Numbered from the stretch's first letter, positions 8,569-20,436 are shown. The stretch is DNA of 64,000 nucleotides from Mesorhizobium sp. LSJC280B00 (GCF_000502835.1 NZ_AYVL01000003.1:16247-80246); one strand, 5' to 3'. Notes: generated by a model not told the origin, from the sequence alone. Made by a program: numbers and translations.

Positions 8569-9879
8569 ATGAGGGGCAGTTTCTCGACAATAACAAAAAT
8601 GTTTTCGGCCGGCGTGGTCACCGCCGGCCTGCTGATGAGCATTCCCGCCAGGGCGGCCGACGACACCATCAAGGTCGGCATCCTCCATTCGCTGTCGGGA
8701 ACCATGGCGATCTCGGAGACGACGCTGAAGGACGCCATGCTGATGCTCATCGAAGAGCAGAATGCCAAGGGCGGCCTGCTCGGCAAGAAGCTCGAGGCGG
8801 TGGTCGTCGATCCGGCTTCCAACTGGCCGCTGTTCGCAGAAAAAGCGCGCGAGCTGATCTCGAAGGACAAGGTCGCCGCGGTGTTCGGCTGCTGGACCTC
8901 GGTGTCGCGCAAATCGGTGCTGCCGGTGTTCAGCGAGCTCGACAACATCCTGTTCTACCCCGTCCAGTACGAAGGCGAGGAAAGCGAGCGCAACGTGTTC
9001 TACACCGGTGCGGCGCCGAACCAGCAGGCCATTCCGGCCGTCGATTATCTGATGAGCGAGGATGGCGGTTCGGTGAAGCGCTGGGTGCTCGAAGGCACCG
9101 ACTACGTCTACCCGCGCACCACCAACAAGATCCTCGAAGCCTACCTGAAGGCGAAAGGCGTTGCCGCCGAAGACATCATGGTCAACTACACGCCGTTCGG
9201 CTTCTCCGACTGGCAGACCGAAGTCTCGGCGATCAAGAAATTCGGTTCGGCCGGCAAGAAGACCGCCGTCGTCTCGACCGTCAACGGTGACGCCAATGTG
9301 CCGTTCTACAAGGAACTCGGCAACCAGGGCATCAAGGCCGAGGACATTCCGGTCATGGCCTTCTCGGTTGGTGAGGAAGAGCTTGCCGGTCTCGACACCG
9401 CGCCGCTGGTCGGCCATCTCGCCGCCTGGAATTATTTTGAGAGCGTCGACACGCCCGAGAACGCGAAGTTCATCGCCGACTGGCACAAATTCATCAAGAA
9501 CGACAAGCGCACCACCAACGACCCGATGGAAGCCCATTATATCGGCTTCAACATGTGGGTGAAGGCGGTCGAGAAGGCCGGCACCACCGATCCGGACAAG
9601 GTCATCGACGCCATGGTCGGCGTCTCGGTGCCGAACCTGACCGGCGGTTATTCGACGATGATGCCGAACCATCACATCACCAAGCCGGTGCTGATCGGCG
9701 AAATCCAGGCCGACGGCCAGTTCGAAACCGTCTCGCAGACGCCGGGCCTGGTGATGGGCGACGAGTGGTCCGACTATCTGCCTGACTCCAAGGACCTGAT
9801 CTCCGATTGGCGCGCGCCTCTGTCCTGCGGCAACTTCAACGTTGCCACCGGCAAATGCGGCGGCAAGGGAACCAACTGA
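8569..9879 (+). CDS. urtA: Urea ABC transporter substrate-binding protein
   Basis: The 436-residue protein has an N-terminal signal peptide (about residues 1-29, ending ARA before ADDTIKVG). It has the periplasmic binding fold of the Leu/Ile/Val-amide group, with the UrtA-type segment GILHSLSGTMAISE at the ligand-binding lip. It captures urea or short amides in the periplasm and delivers them to UrtBC. The length and the downstream order urtBCDE match the family closely. It is the first gene after the sigma-54 promoter, so nitrogen-regulated expression is expected. I see no urease genes in this window. Confidence 0.93.
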   Translation: MRGSFSTITKMFSAGVVTAGLLMSIPARAADDTIKVGILHSLSGTMAISETTLKDAMLMLIEEQNAKGGLLGKKLEAVVVDPASNWPLFAEKARELISKDKVAAVFGCWTSVSRKSVLPVFSELDNILFYPVQYEGEESERNVFYTGAAPNQQAIPAVDYLMSEDGGSVKRWVLEGTDYVYPRTTNKILEAYLKAKGVAAEDIMVNYTPFGFSDWQTEVSAIKKFGSAGKKTAVVSTVNGDANVPFYKELGNQGIKAEDIPVMAFSVGEEELAGLDTAPLVGHLAAWNYFESVDTPENAKFIADWHKFIKNDKRTTNDPMEAHYIGFNMWVKAVEKAGTTDPDKVIDAMVGVSVPNLTGGYSTMMPNHHITKPVLIGEIQADGQFETVSQTPGLVMGDEWSDYLPDSKDLISDWRAPLSCGNFNVATGKCGGKGTN

Positions 9880-9979
9880 TCCTCCCGGTCTGTCCTCCCA
9901 GACCCGCAAGCCTCCGGGCAGGCTCCTCCTCCAGCCTGCCCGGAGGCGACATTCAATCTTCAAGAGCCACCAGAAACCA

Positions 9980-11596
9980 ATGATCCTGATCCGCGCGATT
10001 GGCCTGATGCTGCTCCTTCTCCAGGGGACGCTGCTGCCGTCGAACGCCAGCGAAGCAGATCTGCGCGTGGTCATCGCCAAATTCGCCACCGCCGCCAATT
10101 TTCCGGCGATAGAAGCCGTGGTGCGGGAGCTTGCGGCTTCCGGCGATCCGGCCGTAGAACGGCCGCTTGCCGCGCTTGCGGAGGGCAGCCTTTACGTGCG
10201 CAAGGCCGATTCACTGGTCTTTGTCGGTAAGGAGAGCGGCGACGGCATCGAGCTGCTCGATGCGCTTACCGGCGAAAGATCGGGCGAAGCTGCCAAGGCC
10301 GACATCACCAAGATCAAGGTCAACAACACGCTGCGCCGCGTCATTCGCGATGCATTGGGCACGCTGACGCTTGGCTCAAAGGATCCGGCCGTGCGCATTG
10401 CCGCCGCCGACACCATGTTCAAAACGCCCGACGCGGCAAACATCGAGCCGCTCGACACCGCCATCGCCAATGAGAGCGTGGCAAGCGTCAAGGCGCTGCT
10501 AGAACAGGCCCGCGCCGCGTCGGTTCTCGTTTCCGACAGGCCGGAGGCCGACAAACTGGCGGCAATCGCGCTCATCGGTGCGCGCAGCGACCGCGATGCG
10601 GTGTCGCTGCTCACGTCGGTCGAGGCCAGTTCCGAAGGTGCGGTGAAAGACGCGGCGACGGCTGCGATCGCCAACATCAATTCGACGCTGGCGCTGTGGG
10701 ATGCCGGCCAGAACGTCTGGTACGGCATATCGCTCGGATCGGTGCTGCTGCTGGCGGCGATTGGCCTTGCCATCACCTTCGGCGTCATGGGCGTCATCAA
10801 CATGGCGCATGGCGAGATGGTCATGCTCGGCGCCTACACGACCTTCGTCGTGCAGGAGGTTATCCGCAATTCCTTTCCCGGCCTGTTCGACTGGTCGCTG
10901 GTCATCGCCCTGCCGCTGGCCTTCCTGGTGGCGGCGCTCGTCGGCCTTGTCATCGAGCGCGGGCTGATCCGCTTCCTCTACGGCCGGCCGCTGGAGACAC
11001 TGCTGGCGACATGGGGTGTGTCGCTGATCCTGCAGCAAGCCGTACGCACCATCTTCGGGCCGACCAACCAGGAGGTCGGCAACCCGTCCTGGATGTCCGG
11101 CTCGTTCAATATCGGCCAGCTTGCCGTGACCTGGAACCGGCTCTGGATCCTGGTATTCGCGCTCGGCGTGTTCGCTGTGCTGCTCTACGTGATGAAACGC
11201 ACGCCCTGGGGGCTGCAGATGCGTGCCGTCACCGCCAATCGCCGCATGGCCGCCTCGATGGGCATCAGGACGCCTTGGGTCGATGCGCTAACGTTTGCAC
11301 TCGGCTCCGGCATTGCCGGCATCGCCGGTGTCGCGCTCAGCCAGATCGACAACGTCTCGCCCAATCTCGGCCGCGGCTACATCATCGACAGCTTCATGGT
11401 CGTCGTTTTCGGCGGTGTCGGCAATCTTTGGGGCACGCTGGTCGGCGCTTTCTCGCTCGGCATCGTCAACAAGTTCCTCGAACCTTATGCCGGAGCAGTG
11501 CTCGGCAAGATCGTCGTCCTGGTGCTGATCATCCTGTTCATCCAGAAACGCCCGCGCGGTCTGTTCGCGCTAAAGGGCAGGTCGGTGGAAGCATGA
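9980..11596 (+). CDS. urtB: Urea ABC transporter permease UrtB
   Basis: The 538-residue protein starts with a signal-like hydrophobic segment, then about 200 residues of non-membrane sequence likely to lie in the periplasm, then the LivH-type permease from about residue 240 with GVMGVINMAHGEMVMLGAY. This N-terminal extension is typical of UrtB and separates it from ordinary branched-chain amino-acid permeases. The ATG at 9980 gives the signal sequence directly; earlier in-frame starts would overlap urtA. It overlaps urtC by an ATGA. Confidence 0.92.
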   Translation: MILIRAIGLMLLLLQGTLLPSNASEADLRVVIAKFATAANFPAIEAVVRELAASGDPAVERPLAALAEGSLYVRKADSLVFVGKESGDGIELLDALTGERSGEAAKADITKIKVNNTLRRVIRDALGTLTLGSKDPAVRIAAADTMFKTPDAANIEPLDTAIANESVASVKALLEQARAASVLVSDRPEADKLAAIALIGARSDRDAVSLLTSVEASSEGAVKDAATAAIANINSTLALWDAGQNVWYGISLGSVLLLAAIGLAITFGVMGVINMAHGEMVMLGAYTTFVVQEVIRNSFPGLFDWSLVIALPLAFLVAALVGLVIERGLIRFLYGRPLETLLATWGVSLILQQAVRTIFGPTNQEVGNPSWMSGSFNIGQLAVTWNRLWILVFALGVFAVLLYVMKRTPWGLQMRAVTANRRMAASMGIRTPWVDALTFALGSGIAGIAGVALSQIDNVSPNLGRGYIIDSFMVVVFGGVGNLWGTLVGAFSLGIVNKFLEPYAGAVLGKIVVLVLIILFIQKRPRGLFALKGRSVEA

Positions 11597-12825
11597 TCAC
11601 GGGACGCTTCTTTGCCGCCGGCGCCGACCGCCGCGTCGCCATCACCATCTTCATCCTGCTGGCGGTTGCAATCGTCGTGCCGCTGCTCAATCTTGCGGTC
11701 TCGCCGACAAGTGCGTTTTACGTGCCGTCCTATATCGTCGCGCTCACCGGCAAATACCTCTGCTATGCACTGCTCGCCTTGGCGCTCGATCTCGTCTGGG
11801 GCTATTGCGGCATCCTCTCGCTCGGCCACGGCGCCTTCTTCGCACTCGGCGGCTATGCGATGGGCATGTATCTGATGCGCCAGATCGGCTCGCGCGGCGT
11901 CTACGGCAATCCGCTGCTGCCGGATTTCATGGTGTTCCTTAACTACAAGGAATTGCCATGGTTCTGGTATGGTTTCGACCATTTCTGGTTTGCCGCGGTC
12001 ATGGTGCTTGCGGTGCCCGGCCTGCTCGCCTTCGTCTTCGGCTGGTTTGCCTTCCGCAGCCGCGTCACCGGCGTCTACCTGTCGATCATCACCCAGGCGA
12101 TGACCTATGCGCTGCTGCTTGCCTTTTTCCGCAACGACATGGGTTTCGGCGGCAATAACGGCCTGACTGATTTCAAGGACATTTTGGGCTTCAACGTGCA
12201 GGCCGACATGACGCGCTCGGCGCTGTTCGCGGCCAGCGCCGTCATGCTGGCGTTTGCCGTCTTCGTCACCTGGGCAATCGTCGGTTCCAAGTACGGCAAG
12301 CTTCTGATGGCGGTGCGCGACGCCGAAAGCCGCACGCGCTTTCTCGGCTGGCGGGCGGAGAACGTCAAACTGTTCGCCTTCACCGTGTCGGCGGTGATGG
12401 CCGGCATCGCCGGTGCGCTTTACGTGCCGCAGGTCGGCATCATCAACCCTGGCGAATTCGAGCCGTCCAATTCGATCGAGGTGGTGGTGTGGGCGGCCGT
12501 CGGCGGGCGCGGCACCATCGTCGGGCCGATCATCGGCGCGCTTCTGGTCAATGCCGGTAAATCCTGGTTCACCGGCGTGCTGCCTGAATTCTGGCTGTTT
12601 GCGCTGGGCGGACTGTTTGTCGCCGTCACGCTGTTCCTGCCCAAGGGCATCATCGGCATGTGGGATTCCTGGCGCGGCAACGCCAAGGCGCTGCGGGCGG
12701 CCTCGGTTGCCGAAGAAGCCGGCATCGATCCCGATGCGCCGGTGCCGCCGAAAACCGACCGCTCGGCGGCGAGAAGGCCGGGCGACTGGTCGGCCTCCGG
12801 CGCCGAACCGCAGCCGGCGGAGTGA
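11593..12825 (+). CDS. urtC: Urea ABC transporter permease UrtC
   Basis: The 410-residue integral membrane protein belongs to the LivM type, with many hydrophobic helices and the conserved WGYCGILSLGHGAFFALGGY segment near residue 70. It pairs with UrtB to form the membrane channel. The start codon overlaps the urtB stop in ATGA, so the two permeases are probably made in equal amounts. The last 30 or so residues form a charged, proline-containing cytoplasmic tail. Confidence 0.92.
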   Translation: MITGRFFAAGADRRVAITIFILLAVAIVVPLLNLAVSPTSAFYVPSYIVALTGKYLCYALLALALDLVWGYCGILSLGHGAFFALGGYAMGMYLMRQIGSRGVYGNPLLPDFMVFLNYKELPWFWYGFDHFWFAAVMVLAVPGLLAFVFGWFAFRSRVTGVYLSIITQAMTYALLLAFFRNDMGFGGNNGLTDFKDILGFNVQADMTRSALFAASAVMLAFAVFVTWAIVGSKYGKLLMAVRDAESRTRFLGWRAENVKLFAFTVSAVMAGIAGALYVPQVGIINPGEFEPSNSIEVVVWAAVGGRGTIVGPIIGALLVNAGKSWFTGVLPEFWLFALGGLFVAVTLFLPKGIIGMWDSWRGNAKALRAASVAEEAGIDPDAPVPPKTDRSAARRPGDWSASGAEPQPAE

Positions 12826-12832
12826 TGGCCTG

Positions 12833-13579
12833 ATGTCGAAGAGCAACACCATCCTCTATCTCGACGGCGTGTCGGTTTCCTTCGACGGGTTTCGCGCCAT
12901 CAACAACCTTTCGCTGGTGCTCGACAAGGGCGAGATGCGGGCGATCATCGGCCCCAACGGCGCCGGAAAGACGACGATGATGGACATCGTCACCGGCAAG
13001 ACGCGGCCCGACGCGGGTGAAGTTTTCTTCAACGGTGAGGTCGACCTAACCAAACACGACGAGGCCGAAATCGCCATGATGGGCATCGGCCGTAAATTCC
13101 AGAAGCCGACCGTCTTCGAAAGCCACACGATCGAGGACAATCTGATGCTGGCGCTGAAAGGCCCGCGCTCGATCTTCCCGGCACTGTTCCATCGTCGGTC
13201 GGCCGCGGACGTGCGGCAGATCGACGACATCCTCGGCATCATCCGGCTTGGCGACAAGCGTGACGAACTCGCCGCCAATCTGAGCCACGGCCAAAAGCAA
13301 TGGCTCGAGATCGGCATGCTTCTGGCGCAGGATCCGAAGCTGCTGCTGGTCGACGAACCGGTTGCCGGCATGACCGATGCCGAGACCGAGGAAACCGCGC
13401 GGCTGCTCAGGGACATCGCGCGCGACCATTCTGTCATTGTCGTCGAGCACGACATGCATTTCGTGCGCGAGCTCGGCGTCAAGGTCACCTGCCTGCACGA
13501 AGGCTCGGTGCTTTCCGAGGGCAGTCTCGACTTCGTTTCGGCCGACGAGCGCGTCGTCGAAGTCTATCTGGGGAGATGA
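12833..13579 (+). CDS. urtD: Urea ABC transporter ATP-binding protein UrtD
   Basis: This 248-residue LivG-type ATPase has a Walker A motif GPNGAGKT (residues 40-48), the family-specific C-loop variant LSHGQ and Walker B LLLVDEP. It drives transport together with UrtE. It starts 7 bases after urtC. The AGMTDAETEETA stretch after Walker B is characteristic of the urea and amide branch. Confidence 0.92.
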   Translation: MSKSNTILYLDGVSVSFDGFRAINNLSLVLDKGEMRAIIGPNGAGKTTMMDIVTGKTRPDAGEVFFNGEVDLTKHDEAEIAMMGIGRKFQKPTVFESHTIEDNLMLALKGPRSIFPALFHRRSAADVRQIDDILGIIRLGDKRDELAANLSHGQKQWLEIGMLLAQDPKLLLVDEPVAGMTDAETEETARLLRDIARDHSVIVVEHDMHFVRELGVKVTCLHEGSVLSEGSLDFVSADERVVEVYLGR

Positions 13580-13649
13580 ACATGGTCTGGCGCGTTCCGT
13601 TCCATCATTTCGACCTTTCGTTCTTCACGCGTTGGAGAAAGCGCTGACC

Positions 13650-14345
13650 ATGCTCGAAGTCTCCAATGCCACGCTGCACTACGGCGCTGCCCAGGCGCTG
13701 CGCGGCGTCTCGCTGAAGGCCGGCGCCGGCAAGATCACCTGCGTGCTCGGCCGCAACGGCGTCGGCAAGACCAGTTTGATGAGATCGATCGTCGGCCATC
13801 ACCGGCTGACGAGCGGAAGCGTTGCCTTCGAGGGGAAGGCGCTCGACCGGAGCGCGGCGTATGATCGCGCCCGGTCGGGCATCGCATTCGTGCCGCAGGG
13901 CAGGGAGATATTTCCGCTGCTTACGGTGCGGGAAAATCTCGAATCCGGTTTTGCGCCGTTGAAGCGCGCCGATCGCAACATTCCCGCTCACGTCTTCGAA
14001 TTGTTTCCGGTGCTGAAGCAGATGCTCGCGCGCCGCGGCGGCGATCTTTCCGGCGGCCAGCAGCAGCAGCTTGCCATCGGCAGGGCGCTGGTGATGCGGC
14101 CGAAGCTGCTGGTGCTCGACGAGCCGACCGAAGGCATCCAGCCGTCGATCATCAAGGACATCGGCCGCGCCGTCCGCTATCTGCGCGACCAGGCCGGCAT
14201 TGCGGTGCTTTTGGTCGAACAATATCTCGATTTCTGCCGGGAATTGGCCGACGAGGTCAATATCATGGACCGCGGCCAGATCGTCCATACCGGCCCCGCC
14301 GAGGATCTCGACCGGGCGGACGTCCGCAAATTCCTGACTGTCTGA
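13650..14345 (+). CDS. urtE: Urea ABC transporter ATP-binding protein UrtE
   Basis: This 231-residue LivF-type ATPase has Walker A GRNGVGKT (residues 34-41), C-loop LSGGQ and Walker B LLVLDEPTEGIQPS, the last being a UrtE hallmark. It is the second ATPase of the transporter. It lies 70 bp after urtD, a larger gap than between the other urt genes. The ATG at 13650 gives the normal family N-terminus (MLEV); upstream in-frame sequence lies within urtD. No obvious terminator follows. Confidence 0.92.
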   Translation: MLEVSNATLHYGAAQALRGVSLKAGAGKITCVLGRNGVGKTSLMRSIVGHHRLTSGSVAFEGKALDRSAAYDRARSGIAFVPQGREIFPLLTVRENLESGFAPLKRADRNIPAHVFELFPVLKQMLARRGGDLSGGQQQQLAIGRALVMRPKLLVLDEPTEGIQPSIIKDIGRAVRYLRDQAGIAVLLVEQYLDFCRELADEVNIMDRGQIVHTGPAEDLDRADVRKFLTV

Positions 14346-14562
14346 ATTCTTATTGATTCCATTGGTTTGCAACTCTGGCGCGCCGAAGATTGCGTGCTAG
14401 ATTTTGCTTGGCCTTGGTGAGTCGGCCGCTTTCCGTACCAGTTCCAATTTGGCAGATCAGGGGAAGGCGCGGGCCGCGCCGGCACGCTTGCGCGCAAGCC
14501 GTTCCCTTCCAGCGATCTGTTGTCGTCCAACATTTCGGGTGCTTGGGAGCCAGGGCTAGACG

Positions 14563-14763
14563 ATGGAGCGCTATGTCGAGGACTACCAGAAACGACGGCT
14601 CACGGAGCGCGTCGATATCCTAACAGCCATCAACATTCTGAAATCGCAGGGGTATGACCACGACGAACTCATCGCGGAGATCACCAAGGTCTTCTATGTC
14701 GACCTCGATGCTTTCAACGAGATCGTCAGGGTTGATCGGCGTCCGGACGAACGCGCCGCATAG
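14563..14763 (+). CDS. Small conserved-looking protein of unknown function (66 aa)
   Basis: This 66-residue acidic, helical protein has no membrane segment or signal peptide. Residues 15-55 look like two packed helices with a regular hydrophobic pattern (ILTAINILKSQG, DELIAEITKVFYVD). It stands alone, 217 bp after urtE and converging on the DUF72 gene. The codon pattern matches the neighbours, which supports it being real. I do not recognise the family, and no function is offered. Confidence 0.6.
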   Translation: MERYVEDYQKRRLTERVDILTAINILKSQGYDHDELIAEITKVFYVDLDAFNEIVRVDRRPDERAA

Positions 14764-14809
14764 CCGGTAGTTTAGGACCAAGCCAGGCGGACCACCGACA
14801 GCGGGGGCG

Positions 14810-15616
14810 TCAGCCTGCGACCCGCTTCATCAGCGCGATGGCGCCGAATGGAGCGCGGACCTTGCCCTCGGTGATGAAGTAGACGAACACATCGCGTGGC
14901 TTGACCGGCGCGTCGGTTGAAGGATCGGCGCGCGACAGGTCGGCCGGCACCTTGCCTTCCGCCCAGGTTTTTGCGCGCGCCGCCCATTCGTCGAGCGCCT
15001 TTGGCGTATAGCAATCGGGATTGTCGTCGCTGCCGGTCTGCAGCCGCGCATAGATGAAATCGCCGGTAACGTCGGCAATCCCCGGATATTTGGCGTGGTC
15101 GGCATAGACGATGGCGGCCTTGTGCTTTCGCGCCAAGGCGGCGAACTCCGGCACGATGAAGCTGTCGTTGCGCACCTCGACCGCGTGGCGCAGCGCAACG
15201 CCGTCCTGCTTTTCCGGCAACAGCTTGAGGAAGGCCTCGAAATCGTCCGGGTCGAATTTCTTGGTCGGCGCGAACTGCCACAGGATCGGCCCGAGCTTGT
15301 CGCCAAGTGCCGCGACGCCCGACCCGAGGAAGCGCATGATCGATTCCCCGGCCTCGCCGAGCACGCGGCGGTTGGTGACGAAGCGGTTGCCCTTCAGCGA
15401 ATAGACGAAACCATCCGGCGCCTCGTTGGCCCATTTGACGAAGGTCGGCTCCTTGAAGCTCGAATAATAGGTGCCGTTGACCTCGATAGTGAGCACCTGC
15501 CGGCTGGCATAATGCAGTTGCTTGGCCTTCGACAATTTGTCCGGGTAGAAGGACGTGTCCCACGGCTCGAAGGTCCAGCCGCCCATGCCGGCGCGGATTG
15601 TTCCTGATTGAGTCAT
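14810..15616 (-). CDS. DUF72 (YecE-like) protein
   Basis: The 268-residue protein has the DUF72 signatures: GMGGWTFEPW at the N-terminus, YYSSFKEPTFVKWANEAP, and the ending with YVYFI-type strands. DUF72 proteins have a TIM-barrel-like fold; their biochemical role is not established. The ATG at 15616 follows GGGAGGA at good spacing, so the longer upstream frame was rejected. It lies 28 bp after a GNAT gene on the same strand. Confidence 0.8.
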   Translation of the reverse strand: MTQSGTIRAGMGGWTFEPWDTSFYPDKLSKAKQLHYASRQVLTIEVNGTYYSSFKEPTFVKWANEAPDGFVYSLKGNRFVTNRRVLGEAGESIMRFLGSGVAALGDKLGPILWQFAPTKKFDPDDFEAFLKLLPEKQDGVALRHAVEVRNDSFIVPEFAALARKHKAAIVYADHAKYPGIADVTGDFIYARLQTGSDDNPDCYTPKALDEWAARAKTWAEGKVPADLSRADPSTDAPVKPRDVFVYFITEGKVRAPFGAIALMKRVAG

Positions 15617-15644
15617 GGTCGTCCTCCCGGTTTGCAGAAAAGGA

Positions 15645-16109
15645 TCACGCGATGGCGGTCGTCTCGACGGCTTTCGCCATGTCGACGACCGTCCATCCTG
15701 GCCGATATGGATTGGGCCGGCGACCCGTTTCGCGAAAGCCGTAGGCCTTATACAACGAAACGTTCCGTTCCATTCTGGCATTGGTGTAGAGTCGGATTTC
15801 CGGCAAGCTCCACAAGCGCGTCTGTCGCTCGGCCCAGTTGAGCAGCCCGATGCCGAAACCCTTGCCCTGAAAGGCGGGCGCAACGGCGACGCTGAAGATC
15901 ATTGTATGGTCCGCATGTCGTTCGAGAACGATCAAGCCGGCCGGCTGTCCGTCCTGCTCCGAAAGCCAGACCTCGCCGCGTTCTATGCGCGGCGCATAGT
16001 CCTCGGTGACCGGGATCGGCGGTGCGCCGAGCAGGGCAGTGTAGGGCGCGTAGGCGTCGGTGGTGAGCGAGATCACCATGGGGAGATCATCGGCCCGAGC
16101 GGCTCTCAT
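15645..16109 (-). CDS. GNAT family N-acetyltransferase
   Basis: The 154-residue protein shows the GNAT fold: an N-terminal MRAARADDLPMV strand-helix, and the acetyl-CoA loop VAPAFQGKGFGIGLL, which fits the Q/RxxGxG/A pattern. A C-terminal RNVSLYKAYGFRETGRR segment is typical of RimI-like enzymes. The substrate is unknown. The ATG at 16109 was preferred to TTG at 16115. It follows the DUF302 gene almost without a gap, so the run uvrA-DUF302-GNAT-DUF72 may be one transcript. Confidence 0.8.
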   Translation of the reverse strand: MRAARADDLPMVISLTTDAYAPYTALLGAPPIPVTEDYAPRIERGEVWLSEQDGQPAGLIVLERHADHTMIFSVAVAPAFQGKGFGIGLLNWAERQTRLWSLPEIRLYTNARMERNVSLYKAYGFRETGRRPNPYRPGWTVVDMAKAVETTAIA

Positions 16110-16111
16110 GA

Positions 16112-16521
16112 TCAAAACTGGCCCGCGCCGGCAGCGGCCGCAATCACCTTGTCCATGCCGGCCGCTATCGCGGCGACGGCATTGCGACTGGCGTCGCCCA
16201 AGCCGTGGCGCTCGGCGAGCCAGTGCGCGTCATTGTAAGAGAGCCAGACCTTGCCTTGCTCGTCCTCCCAGGCCAGTGCCTTGACCGGCAGATCGATGCC
16301 GGCAAGCTGCCGGTCCTGCATCAGCGGCGTGCCGCCTTTCGGGTTGCCAAAAATCAGAAGCTGGGTCGGACGCAGGGAAGCTTCGACACTGCGCGCACCG
16401 GCGGCGTGGTCAATGCGGGCGAAGACCAGCAATCCTGCACGTTCCACAGTCCCGACCAGGCGATCGATCGTTTCGGCCACGCCGAAGCGGCTTTGGAGCG
16501 TGATGAGACCGTTCTTTACCA

Positions 16522-16525
<4 letters not shown>
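16112..16525 (-). CDS. DUF302 family protein
   Basis: The 137-residue protein matches DUF302 in its core: [24 protein letters not shown], and [22 protein letters not shown]. Members are small alpha/beta proteins of unknown role. There is no signal peptide here, so it is probably cytoplasmic. Its start overlaps the uvrA stop codon (ATGA), so it is translated from the uvrA transcript and may be induced with it. Confidence 0.8.
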
Positions 16526-19443
<2,918 letters not shown>

Positions 19444-19594
19444 CGCCGGTCGCCGCCTCAGAATCTGGAATTCGTGGGATGGGCGGGTTTTCCCGACCAC
19501 CCCCTATGTAGGCAATTTCGCCGCCTTTTCGAGAGACGCCACAACTCTCGACCAAAGCGTTTAACCGCCTTTCGCGCGAACGGGCAAGCGGAAA

Positions 19595-19609
19595 GAACAA
19601 AGGCCGAAC
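19595..19609 (-). promoter_or_regulatory. LexA (SOS) box of uvrA
   Basis: The minus strand reads GTTCGGCCTTTGTTC, an exact GTTC-N7-GTTC match to the alphaproteobacterial LexA operator. It overlaps a possible promoter for uvrA (TTGTCA followed 17 bases later by TGTTCT). LexA binding here would repress uvrA until DNA damage. Confidence 0.88.
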
Positions 19610-19848
19610 ACGCTCCTGACAAAAGCTGCCCGTGGGGCCGGCTTCCCAAAACGTCTCGCGATCACATTTTTCGGTAATCGGCTATTCAAGGTTGACGTCC
19701 CTGCACCGTGGGGGCAGACTCCAGACGTCAACGAAGCCGGCCGTCTTTCGATGGCCTCGCGGCCTGGGGCTAGCCTGCGAGACGCCGCGGGTTATGCGAT
19801 GAGCGCTTCGACGACGACAGTCGCAACCAACAGAAGGAGAGCAGAGGC

Positions 19849-19908
19849 ATGACTCCACCGGATTGTTCGTTGAGGCTCCACGTGTCGCTGGAGCCGCGGC
19901 AGGTGTAA
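19849..19908 (+). CDS. Possible 19-residue leader peptide or small ORF
   Basis: ATG at 19849 is preceded by AAGGAG at 9-base spacing and followed by 19 codons with two adjacent prolines, one cysteine and three arginines, then TAA. The last part of the ORF lies in a GGCTCCA/TGGAGCC hairpin. This looks like a leader peptide, but no same-strand gene follows within 2.7 kb, so its target is unclear and it could be a chance frame. Confidence 0.3.
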   Translation: MTPPDCSLRLHVSLEPRQV

Positions 19909-20064
19909 GTGGCCAGGGTCAGGCGTTTTCGCTGCCCGCCAAACGGACCTGCTGATCCCCATAAAATCAGAGACTGCTAGTCGGATCGTCGGCTGAATGC
20001 CGCGAAGCATCCGAAATAAAATGCCGGCAGTACACTCCCGGCAATTTGGATTTCAGATCCAAGA

Positions 20065-20100
20065 AGCCCCGTCAGTTGCAAACGCAATGGCGGGGCTGTT
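20065..20100. terminator. Possible bidirectional terminator hairpin
   Basis: AGCCCCG pairs with CGGGGCT, and an inner TTGC/GCAA pair extends the stem; TGTT follows on the plus strand. It lies 40 bases beyond the stop of the minus-strand secreted-protein gene and could end that transcript, or a plus-strand RNA from the region to its left. Confidence 0.5.
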
Positions 20101-20139
20101 CGTTTGAAGCGCAATATTTGTGGTTCACACCAGGCGAGC

Positions 20140-20436
20140 TTAGCGGCTGGAGGGCCTGATCCCGCCGGTAGCGACATCGATGGTGATGCTACCGGAAATC
20201 CGAACGTCGGTATCGCCAATCTTGAAGGTGCCGTTGCCGCTGCCTGGAGCCATATCGTCAGGCTCAGGCCGCGGCGCTGGCTCGGCGATGCGATAATCGC
20301 TGGTCACACCGGGCAGGGCGCCCCTTTGCGAAGACATCGAATTATCTTGGGCAAGTGCCATACCCACCAGCATGTTCGTGCCGGCTACGGTAGCGATAGC
20401 AAGGCATAACAGGCTGGACGAGCGGCTGGCGGTCAT
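20140..20436 (-). CDS. Small secreted protein of unknown function
   Basis: From the ATG at 20436 the 98-residue product has a signal peptide (hydrophobic residues about 7-26, ending GMALA before QDN). The mature part is about 68 residues, rich in proline and glycine, ending in a beta-like stretch (TFKIGDTDVRISGSITIDV). An in-frame ATG at 20538 overlaps the clpP stop (ATGA) and would add 34 residues. The shorter start is preferred because it exposes the signal peptide. No family is recognised. Confidence 0.5.
   Translation of the reverse strand: MTASRSSSLLCLAIATVAGTNMLVGMALAQDNSMSSQRGALPGVTSDYRIAEPAPRPEPDDMAPGSGNGTFKIGDTDVRISGSITIDVATGGIRPSSR

Larger units (their letters stand above)
19444..20139. 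other. Long intergenic region between uvrA and a secreted-protein gene
   Basis: About 700 bases carry no gene of normal size. The right-hand part of the uvrA leader holds the SOS box. Further on are three potential RNA stem-loops: 19691-19732 (GTTGACGT paired with ACGTCAAC), 19874-19895 (GGCTCCA with TGGAGCC) and 20065-20100 (AGCCCCG with CGGGGCT, containing TTGC/GCAA). A 19-codon frame with a strong ribosome-binding site lies between them. The arrangement suggests a leader or small RNA, but I cannot match it to a known family. Confidence 0.45.

Noticed and set aside
8446..10098. 550-codon open frame on the minus strand opposite urtA
   Set aside because: It is the antisense shadow of a GC-rich gene: low-complexity Arg/His/Asp-rich translation, no family motif, and it covers the sigma-54 promoter.
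19792..20010. 72-codon minus-strand frame in the uvrA upstream region
   Set aside because: No ribosome-binding site, no recognisable domain, and it overlaps the RNA-like stem-loops read from the other strand.
19444..20139. RNase P RNA, signal recognition particle RNA or one-piece tmRNA
   Set aside because: The conserved cores I know for these RNAs are not visible. A divergent or split RNA cannot be ruled out without a covariance search.
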